A stretch of DNA of 64,000 nt, from assembly GCF_025766255.1 (NCBI RefSeq), contig NW_026516731.1, positions 62,001 to 126,000 of the forward strand, written 5' to 3'. Positions 56,961 to 64,000 of this stretch are shown here, one piece after another; positions within the stretch are counted from its first letter, which is position 1; each line of letters starts with the position of its first letter. The position numbers and the translations under genes are program-made. The notes below the pieces were generated by a model, which worked only from the letters and a program-made list of their open reading frames with translations, searched no databases and was not told the origin of the DNA. This stretch comes from Zychaea mexicana. Lineage: Eukaryota; Mucoromycota; Mucoromycetes; Mucorales; Lichtheimiaceae.

Positions 56961-57894
56961 GATGGCCTAGGGCTCTTCTTTTTCTGTTTTTTTGAGACGA
57001 AAGAGGAAAAGAGCACGAGTTTTGGTAATATGGCCTTTGGAATATAAGAAAGCGCGATGGATACAAAAAGTAGAAGGGCAAGAAGATAAAGAAAGGACAG
57101 AGAAGGAGAGAGAGAGAGAAAAGAGAGAAAGGAAGGTCCAAGACGGGCGTGAAGGGATCAAATAATCCCCAGACGTCGACAAAAAAAATAGTAGGTGTCA
57201 ATGGGCGGGAAAGAAGACAGAAGAGGAAGGAGAGAAATGAAGAAGAAGAAGAAAAAGAGGGATCGAAAAAGAATAATAACAATAAGAATACTTAGTAGTG
57301 AGTAATTATAATAGAAAAGAGGAAGGCTGTATGTAGTATTGTAGCAAACTAAAGCAAAGTAACCTGGCAACTACGCACCTGTTATATTGAAATCTGTGTC
57401 AAGCGCACTTGACAACGAGAATATTGCCTTACCTAGAGATAGACTCTTCATTCTTTGTGCTCTGTTGCTATAGCAGCACCTGCAGCATTTGTACATATCA
57501 GACCATCTTTGTTGGAACGTGTGCATAAACTAACTATTCATCCACATATACAACTCCTTCCCTCTCCCTCCCCTCCCCCTCCACCTCCCCCCCCCCCATT
57601 CTCTCGCTTCTTACTACATGCAGGGCATGGTGATTTATTACATAAGTTCATCGATGTAGCTTTATTGGATGGAATATTGCTTGATATGAATGTGCTGTCC
57701 CGATGGTGACAAACAAAAGGGAAAGACAGGTGAGATGATATGCAAGGAGGTGCCAAATGTAAGGGATTAAGTGGATACTGATAATGATTGTGCTGATGAT
57801 ATGTAAGCTTGATAATAACAATAATAATGAACAGGATGTTGTTGTGCTAGGGTTTAGGGCGCACATACACGCCCCAGTCTTTCTATAACACTAC
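56961..57894. other. Purine-rich leader of kinase gene and 3' flank of GH72 gene
   Basis: From 56980 to about 57260 the plus strand is strikingly purine-rich (GAGA/GAAA runs), so the kinase mRNA would have a CT-rich leader. A C-rich run lies at 57560-57598. No additional gene is supported; minus-strand frames here are translations of the pyrimidine tract. Confidence 0.5.
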
Positions 57895-59581
57895 TTATCT
57901 GCCTGTCAGTACCATTACACCCGTCATTAGGAGTCCCCAAGAAATGAAGGAGGATGGCTGCAACCACGAAACTGCTGCACTCTTGCTGTCGCCCGAGCTG
58001 CCGTCGTTCGTCGAGTCCACATTGGCCTGGATGTCCGCACACGTCTTAACGTCCTTGCGCTTGGGTGTAGTGACCTCGGCATTGCCATTGAATTCGCACC
58101 GGCCGCCCTTGTTCTTTTCCATGTACAAGTTGTAGAGCCAGCTCAGCTTTTCAGTGCCAGAGCAGAACGAGAAGGCGCCATAATGGCCCTTTTCGCCATC
58201 ACCGCTGATATCATCACAAGTCACCATACCACAAAGCACGTCGATCTGATCGCCGAGAACCGAGCTGTTGCTATGACCACCCCCAGAAGTCACCGTGTTG
58301 CTGACCTGGTCGGACGCTGTGCACGACAACGTGTCACGCATGCAGCTGCACGCACCACTTGAAGGCGTTGGTGGCAGTGTTGTTGCTGCTTTCCAGTTCT
58401 GTGTGTGCTCCGGGCATTGGGGGGCCTGACGCTGATCATTGTATGCATCCATGTTGACGCCCTTGGGACTGGCCTTGGCGAGCGCCTTTTGCAAGTTGGT
58501 GTAGTCCTGCATCAGCTCGGCCTTGCCATTCGCGATCTTGACCAAGCCATAGTTGTTGTTCTCCTGGGTCCATTCGTACACGACGCCGCCCGACCACACA
58601 TCCGTCATCTGTGAGCCGTAGAGCACCTCTACGTCACTGAACTCGCGTGGCGTGACCAGATTGCAGCCGTATTCTGACAAGAACACGGGTCGGTGGTAGC
58701 TTTCGAATTCCTTGGTGCGATCCTTGTAGCCCGATTTCTCATAGGACGAGTCGCCACACCACTCGTACATGTTGACACCGAAAAAGTCAGCCTGCTCGTC
58801 TTCTTCGCCACACACAAAGTAATCCTTGATGGCATCGCGAATGAACTCATCGTCATTGCTGGCGTAACCTATGGGAATGTAGCGCTTCTTGGTGCTCTTT
58901 ATGTATTTCTTCATGTCGCGAATGGCGGCCTTGACGTAAGCCGACGCCTGGGTGTTTGTCTTGTCGTTGGTCACTTCGTTGCCAGCAATAAAGGCAAGCA
59001 TGTTGTCGTACTTGGAAAAGGCATCGACCGTCTTACGATAGGCTTCGTACAGGCGCGTGTCATACTCTGGCGACTTGCGGTTGATGGAGAACTTTGGCGT
59101 GGCAATATCGAGCAACAGGTAGATGCCTGCATCTGCAAAGGATTTCATGCACTGGTCGTGGTCTTTCGAAGGGTCAACTTCGTACACACGGACCACGTTC
59201 ATCCCCAGCTTTTGCATAAGTGATGCGTCTCGAGCACATGCAGAGGCGTCGGCCAAAGGATCCGCAATGAAATTGTCCTTCCTTACTACATGGCCGTCTC
59301 TCGGCTGGTACGCCACACTAAACATTTCAATCGCAATGCATGCGTGAGTATTAATATTGCATTATGTAGACTTGTTGTATGTGTAACACCATCCTTCGCC
59401 ATCTGAAAAAGTGTCCAACTATCTCGACGTTGGGATTGACGATCCTTTACCCTTTGATGAAGAACTGATTCTTGGTGACAGAATCAAAGAGCTTGTTGCC
59501 TTTGATTACGATAGGGTGGAGTGCATGTACCACGGTGGCAACATACAGCAGCAGCAGTACTCCTAGTGCGGCAATTTGCAT
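57895..59581 (-). CDS. GAS1: GH72 beta-1,3-glucanosyltransferase, GAS1/GEL type with X8 domain
   Basis: Two exons: 59581-59451 and 59317-57895, giving 517 aa. The signal peptide MQIAALGVLLLLYVATVVHA leads to PIVIKGNKLFDS and, across the intron, FFIKGVAYQPRDG. The GH72 domain (about 22-325) has acid/base Glu in AGNEVTND and nucleophile Glu in FLSEYGCN, plus DVWSGGVVYEW. A Cys-rich X8/CBM43 module follows (CSCMRDTLSCTASD to CEFNGNAEV). The Ser-containing end and hydrophobic tail (ISWGLLMTGVMVLTG) fit GPI-anchor attachment. The enzyme cuts and re-ligates beta-1,3-glucan chains at the cell surface. Beta-1,3-glucan is a minor polymer in Mucorales vegetative walls, so a spore-wall role is possible (inference). 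Confidence 0.93.
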
Positions 59582-60843
59582 GTTCCAAGGACGAAAAATA
59601 GAGAGGCAATCGTGATTGAACGAAAGGAAAGGCTTGTCTTTTTTGTAGAGGATGTTTCTTTTTATGTCTCAACGATTTTGTTCAAAAATTAAAGACCAAG
59701 AAGGAAAGATTGGAAGGAAAGAGAGAAAGCTTCTCCCTTCATTCTTCCTCTTTCACAGGGCCGTAAGGGTGAGAGGGTTGGGGGGGGGGAGGACGATGAA
59801 GTGGAAATATTTTTCATATTTGCCTCATACAGAGACTTGCATTCCATCCCTTCTTTCTCTGTTTGCTTTCTTTCTTTTCTGCATTAATGCCGCGAGCTTT
59901 GTAGCATGCGACAAATATAGCTATCCGATATGCAGTGCTCGCATCTGCTAAAAGACTTTTTACAGTTACTACTACCAATACTAGTAGTACTGATGCCTCT
60001 TCTATATATTACCAATTATGGCTAAGGATTGTATATCGCTTGGTTTAGAGGGGCTCGCATTATGTTGATAAAGGCTGTGAGGAGGAGATACCCTGATTGA
60101 ACACTGTAGAGAAGTACGAAATTACATATTATCACTCGCAATCTATGTGTGTTTAGAAGTCAAGAACGGTACCAAAGGGAGGCATGGTACGTGCGTCTAT
60201 TAAGAATGTGCACGGATGCAGCAGCGAGATGCATCTATTTTAGTTTTTTACGATAGCAGTGTTTGTATGAAAGCGTGACTTTTTTTCATTTTATAGCAAG
60301 CAAACGAGATGATGTGTCTCTGATAATGTAGGTATGTGTGCGAACAAACAATTACAATACAGAAAACATTGACGCATAGTAAGACAGCTATTTAATTCTT
60401 GACCATTCACGTTCATTCGTGCTACATACACACCCACCGGGTAGATCAAAAAGTTTAATTTTAGGAGTTTTTTTTTTCTACGAGAGTAAAAGTCGCAGGA
60501 CGCGTTTCGGGCTTAAGCGAGAGATCCGAGATGTAGTATGTATTATTATATATTGTGAAAATTTGGAGCTACTGTTTCCCATACAATGTTGTTTTCACAC
60601 GAGCATACACATATCATCAGCGGATATAGCTTGTTTAATAATCTACAGTAAACCTGCTGTCCACATGAGTTACCGCTGTAGTATAAAAGACAAAATGTGT
60701 TCGGGCTCTCCTTCAATGTTTGATTTCCATTTCTTTTTCACTATCAACATACTATCATTGTAGTATCATTGTTGATTAATCACATACGACGACAACAACA
60801 GCAATAACTGTTACACAAAAGTTTTATTGAAGCTATTATCAGA
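59582..60843. other. Intergenic between divergent GH72 and SDR genes
   Basis: Contains both promoters. TATAAAA occurs at 60682-60688, 155 bp before the SDR start. There are poly-G and poly-T runs near 59780 and 60470. No gene is recognised. Confidence 0.45.
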
Positions 60844-62461
60844 ATGACCGTAAGCGACAATTATTTTTCAGGCAAAGTGGCCGTCATAACAGGTGGCTCT
60901 CGCGGAATTGGCCGCGCTGTCGCGGAAGCATTGGTCTCGCGTGGCTGTAAGGTTGTAATTGGCGATGTTTTGGATCAAGTGGGCCAGGAAACTGTGAACG
61001 AATTGAATACACGTGCTGCTGGTGTCAAGGCCGCAGCTTATATCCACACGGATGTCACCGTCTACAAGGATGTGCTTGCCTTATTCAAATTTGCTGAATC
61101 CGAGTTTGGTGGAGTGGATGTAAGTCCTATTCCTCTTTCTCTGTCTCCTTTTCCTTTCTTATCTCTCCACAAATATAAACAACAATCCACTGTTCATAGA
61201 TTGCTTTCCTCAATGCAGGCGTTATAAACAAGCCTGATTATATGTTTTCGCCGTTGGATGGTATGGTTATAGTAGCCCTAACTCCTTATTACTGTTGATT
61301 AACAGAATTGAAATGATATATCTCTTCTAACATGTATAATGATAATGATGACGATAGATGAGGCAGAGAAACTGTTGCCTGAAGTTAACATCAGCGGTGT
61401 AGTTAAATGCACGCGTGTGGCTATGCTTGCTATGGCTAAACGAGGCGGAGGAGTGATTACAGTCACTGCAAGCTGTGCTGGCTTCCTTGGACCCTTGTAA
61501 GCTCATGAAAATAGTCCATGTACTTAGTTTCTACTCACATGCGTCGGGATAAACTAAGAAAACTGGAACGAATATAGTGCACAATCGATTTACAATGCTA
61601 CCAAGCATGCTGTCGTTGGCTGGACACGTAGTCTTGGCATGCTCAAGGATATCTGCAATGTGCGGGTGAATGCAGGTACGCTTAAAGAATTACTTCACTC
61701 TTTTCGACGATGGATAAAACTGTAACACTCAATACGTACAATTATCCTTTACTTGCATAGTCTGTCCTCATTGGGTTGGTATGTTTGTAGTGTATATCAT
61801 CATATATAATGACGGGTGCTTCAACTAGATTAATGGAAAAAGACTAGGAGAATGCTAAGAGCTGAAGCGGGTTCCTTCAAGCATCGACACTCATTAACAA
61901 ATACGATATTTAATTATGCACAGAAACTGACATGAGACACAAAATCACGAAGAAGGGAGAAGTCGTTGTTGATCCATACCCTGCATTCGTCCAGCAATCA
62001 CCTACTGTCAAGATTGATACAGTCGTGAGCGGTGTTCTGTCTCTGATGGAAGATGAAAGTCGTAATAGTAAGTACATTTTACGCTCACCATCAAGCAAGC
62101 AGTAGAGGCAGTTTTGGAGGCGTTAGAAGGGAGTTTTTTTCTACTACGTTAGCGCAAACTTTATTAACTAAAATGAATATGATATCTTCACTTTTAGCTG
62201 AAACTTTATTGACTCTACCGCCGAACATCTTACGTGTTCAGGAACCCATTCAACCTTTTCGTAAGTCTAGCGTCGTCTTGTTATATTGAATAAGGAGAAT
62301 AGTGATCGCCTTCTTGATTTACAGACATTGTTATGATTCAATGATTAGCCGAGCAATCAAATCCCGCATATGATCAGCTAGCAGAGCAGTATGAGAAAGA
62401 TGCGCTGGTATATTACAAGTCCTTGCTGGGACCTGCATTGAAGAAATATGAACAAGCTTAA
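60844..62461 (+). CDS. Short-chain dehydrogenase/reductase, 15-PGDH-like
   Basis: Eight exons: 60844-61119, 61200-61260, 61358-61496, 61578-61675, 61761-61778 (18 nt), 61924-62067, 62198-62260 and 62349-62461, giving 303 aa. The classical SDR fold shows the cofactor motif TGGSRGIG, HTDVT, the NAG motif in AFLNAGVINKP, catalytic Ser in TVTASCAGFLG and YNATK with catalytic Tyr and Lys. An Asp after beta-2 (VVIGDVLDQ) suggests NAD(H) preference. The C-terminus (NILRVQEPIQPF to YYKSLLGPALKKYEQ) is longer than the minimal fold. The order resembles 15-hydroxyprostaglandin dehydrogenase-like fungal SDRs that oxidise secondary alcohols. The substrate is unknown. All splice phases agree, including the 18-nt exon encoding CPHWV. 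Confidence 0.88.
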
Positions 62462-63135
62462 AACCAACAAGTAGCAAGTGACAATGTATAAGAGTCAATC
62501 ACCAGTGTATGTATTCTAATAGAATTCGTCCCTTTATCATATTTGTATACTACGGCATCGACTTTGGTCGATGCTAAGAGAATATTATATCTGGCTCAGT
62601 AATATTTGTGCATGAGCTTCACTGATTCTTAAACTGTTGCATATTTGTGAACTGGACTATTTTTCTTGTGTGCGGCGCACAAGAATCAGGAGCACAAGGA
62701 TGTGGCCATTGATGATTGTTTTTCTTGACCATACAAGTCGTCTGAGTATGATAGCCGCCTTCTTTTTCATTCTTTTAAGTTTGGTTGTATATCAAGAGAC
62801 CAACAAAAGCGCTGAAACAAATACGTCTTTCGGTCAGTGATACATAGTAGCTAAACTGAAGATTCAAAGCTCTGGTGATGGGAAAAGATATATAAAACAT
62901 AGAATGTCATACACATATCAAAAGAGACGCATACTGTGCTTGGCGTATACTTGAATAAGAAGGGCATTGCCCAATGAAACGCGCTTTGTAAAACCTATCA
63001 TAGCTCGCCTATGATGGCTGCGTATCATATAAGCAATAAAGTTAAGTTGCCATGGCAACGCGAATTTCAAAAACCAGCCAAGATCGAGCTCGGTTAAATT
63101 ACCTCGTATACTTCTCTCTTTTATCAAAATAGATT
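62462..63135. other. Intergenic
   Basis: AT-rich; contains the 3' end of the SDR gene and the promoter of the small downstream gene. No gene is recognised. Confidence 0.45.
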
Positions 63136-63788
63136 ATGAATCCCTACAAACGAGTCCATTCCCCTACAGAATATGGTTTACTGGAAACAGACCAAGCAAG
63201 AAAAAAGTACATTTCTGAACAATTCGCAGAAAAGATGGGTGCCATGTCTTTGAACAGCAATCCACCTTCAACACCCTTTTCACATCAGTACCAGCAGCAA
63301 CAGCAACAGCAATCGGGCGACGCTCCAATGTCTATAGCAATGCCTTCCATAGACTCAAGGAAAGACGAAACAAAGACAAACTTGGTACAAACGCACGTGT
63401 ATGGGACGATGCTTCCGTTTGAACAACGACCTGGTGAATCAAAGCTGAGAATACCCGAGTTTTTACTACGACCATCGTCAGGGTAAAGGTCCTTTTTGTG
63501 TTTTCTAGGCAGCCCTACATTTCCTTTTTGCTTAATATGAGTTTCTATGGTAAAAAAAAAGTTGCCCAGAAGCGCGCGATTTGGTAACGTACAGTCCATT
63601 GTCATGGCGACCTGCCACGGTATCCGAAGAAGCGGAGGTTTGTTTTTGCATGAATTTTCTTACTTTCTTTATGTTTGACAGATGGATTCATGAAGAGTTT
63701 ACAGGTAAACTCTCGCCATTCAACGGCAGCAGAAAGTCACGATGAGGGTGAAGGTGTGCAAGACGGTTCGGCAATGGATATTGATTGA
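63136..63788 (+). CDS. Small protein with HCFC1R1-like motif, unknown function
   Basis: Three exons: 63136-63482, 63570-63637 and 63682-63788, giving 173 aa. The N-terminus NPYKRVHSPTEYGLLETD is followed by ARKKYISEQFAEKMGAMSLN, then a Gln-rich and Ser/Pro-rich middle, SKLRIPEFLLRPSSGS, and after the introns FGNVQSIVMATCHGIRRSG, ending in an acidic AMDID. The RKxxxSEx(5)MxxLSL pattern and a downstream IPExLL recall the small animal protein HCFC1R1 (HPIP), in which that segment carries a nuclear export signal. This is a memory-based similarity and may be coincidental. Splicing was chosen to keep the final acidic exon open; an alternative phase for exon 2 reads ARDLVTYSPLSWRPATVSEE but then meets a stop. 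Confidence 0.55.
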
Positions 63789-64000
63789 TTTTTATCGTTG
63801 CTAGTACTTTCAACAGCGAGTAGTATCATATTCATCATCATCATCGTTTGTTGCATTCAAATAACAAGCATGCATTTTCTTCTGTTTTCGCATATATACA
63901 TGAATTTTGGACATTTTCTTTTCTGGATTTTCTAGAAAAAAAGAAGGTGTATGTGTGTGTGCGGTAGTAAAAAAAAAGTTGAAGGGAAAACAAGCAGTAA
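63789..64000. other. 3' flank at window end
   Basis: Short simple repeats (CATCATCATCATCG near 63832; TGTGTGTGTG near 63953) and poly-A. No gene is seen. Confidence 0.4.

Overview
The window is nuclear DNA of a filamentous fungus, most likely an early-diverging Mucoromycota (Mucorales-like) species. Supporting signs are many short GT..AG introns (about 50-100 bp), 5' leaders rich in pyrimidine/CA/CT, long poly-Gln, poly-Asp and poly-His tracts, and a typical fungal gene set (VTC4, GAS1-type GH72, Zn2Cys6 factor, SREBP). No rRNA, tRNA, CRISPR array, prokaryotic operon or intact transposase was seen. All gene models below were spliced by eye; reading-frame phase was checked at every junction quoted.

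Layout. 1-3.7 kb: a decayed sugar transporter, then a TLDc (RTC5/MEAK7-like) gene on the minus strand. 3.8-7.0 kb: no recognisable gene. 7.0-21.4 kb is gene-dense: polyprenol reductase (DFG10), polyphosphate polymerase (VTC4), a Sld7/MTBP-like candidate and type II PI 4-kinase (LSB6) on plus; lysophosphatidate acyltransferase (LOA1/VPS66) and a double-BTB/CAP-Gly protein on minus. 21.4-28.5 kb is AT-rich and essentially gene-free. 28.5-35 kb holds a GYP5-type Rab GAP and a ten-exon cytochrome P450. 35-45.4 kb is a gene graveyard: a short tandem repeat, a frameshifted F-box/LRR pseudogene, a 1-kb array of a TACGTA-centred motif, a carboxypeptidase Y pseudogene and a pogo-like 0.7-kb element with terminal inverted repeats. 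45.4-64 kb is dense again: SREBP, a small SERTA-like protein, a Zn2Cys6 factor with a His-rich stretch, a GRAM-domain membrane protein, a KIN4/KIN1-type kinase with KA1 tail, a GH72 glucanosyltransferase, an SDR and a small protein with an HCFC1R1-like motif.

The genes do not form an obvious pathway cluster, as expected for a eukaryote, though several act on endomembranes and lipids: DFG10 (dolichol), VTC4 (vacuolar polyphosphate), LSB6 (PI4P), LOA1 (phosphatidic acid), SRE1 (sterol regulation), GRAM protein and GYP5 (Golgi traffic). The most unusual items are the BTB-BTB-CAP-Gly fusion with a diverged GKNDG motif, the TACGTA motif array, the Sld7-like, SERTA-like and HCFC1R1-like small proteins, and an acyltransferase lacking the usual catalytic His.
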